Source: UMGS1696 sp964463375
GTDB taxonomy: Bacteria; Bacillota; Clostridia; Oscillospirales; CAG-272
Length of the DNA stretch: 58,606 bases
NCBI GenBank assembly: GCA_964463375.1
Contig: CAYXBQ010000014.1
Location: 1 to 58,606, forward strand
Reading direction: 5' to 3'
Below the pieces are notes generated by a model that made no database searches, had not been told where the DNA came from, and saw only the letters and a program-made list of their open reading frames with translations. The position numbers and the translations under genes were made by a program. Shown here in pieces: positions 58,587-58,606 of the stretch (the stretch's first letter is position 1; each line of letters begins with the position of its first letter).

Positions 58587-58606
58587 AGTTCAGGAAAGGT
58601 TACACC

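Noticed and set aside
1..58606. CRISPR array, prophage or toxin-antitoxin pair
   Set aside because: No regularly spaced repeat array with unique spacers, no phage structural genes, and no paired small toxin/antitoxin genes were found.

Overview
The window looks like a chromosomal segment of a GC-rich, low-oxygen member of the Clostridia (Bacillota), probably an Oscillospiraceae/Ruminococcaceae-type gut anaerobe. The grounds are: near-consensus SigA promoters with 17-bp spacers, a T-box leader on valS, a Fak/PlsY phospholipid pathway, a fused FeoA-FeoB, lipoprotein solute-binding proteins with Thr-rich linkers, an SLH-anchored BspA-like surface protein, and MBOAT/DHHW acetylation genes. The taxon is an inference from gene content; no 16S gene is present. 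I see no prophage, CRISPR array or intact insertion sequence. Most genes are short operons separated by clear hairpin terminators.

Left part (1-12.6 kb): the 3' part of tRNA-Gln, rsuA preceded by a tiny membrane ORF, a MarR regulator tail-to-tail with a CitB-type response regulator, a PQ-loop membrane protein, a frameshifted solute-binding lipoprotein, a pyridoxamine-oxidase-like protein, tRNA-Arg, a membrane-anchored parvulin, a HAD phosphatase behind a cytoplasmic parvulin, a candidate small RNA, and valS with its T-box.

Middle-left (12.6-32 kb): a MATE exporter followed by a deletion relic of an FAD oxidoreductase; a second solute-binding lipoprotein; a secreted protein with a degenerate M23 domain; RNase P RNA; ribulokinase and trpS; a second candidate small RNA on the minus strand; a zinc-type polyol/sugar-phosphate dehydrogenase; a third solute-binding lipoprotein; a flavoprotein/membrane protein pair; two EamA transporters separated by a 14-bp tandem repeat; a TIM-barrel glycosidase-like protein; and a large leucine-rich-repeat SLH protein.

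Middle-right (32-47.5 kb): an MBOAT plus DHHW pair for O-acetylation of an extracellular polymer, followed by a ThyX-like protein and a CDF metal exporter; a NYN-domain protein; and a two-component system whose own promoter and the promoter of the next operon carry the same tandem 11-bp repeats. That downstream operon runs CrtO-like acyltransferase, CmpB-like membrane protein, ftsH, degV/fakB, fakA and plsY without a visible terminator, so membrane quality control and phospholipid synthesis may respond together to one sensor. An 85-nt inverted-repeat element with covarying arms and a conserved loop occurs both in front of the MBOAT gene and in front of the two-component system.

Right end (47.5-58.6 kb): an SGNH hydrolase diverging from a GH5-like glycosidase, feoAB with a tiny Cys-rich partner, mscL, an 841-residue ECF sigma factor with a very large C-terminal extension and an ECF-type promoter of its own, and a Gfo/Idh/MocA dehydrogenase overlapping a YgjV-like membrane protein. 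The most promising unexplained items are the covarying element pair, the ECF sigma fusion, the tandem-repeat regulon and the two small RNAs.
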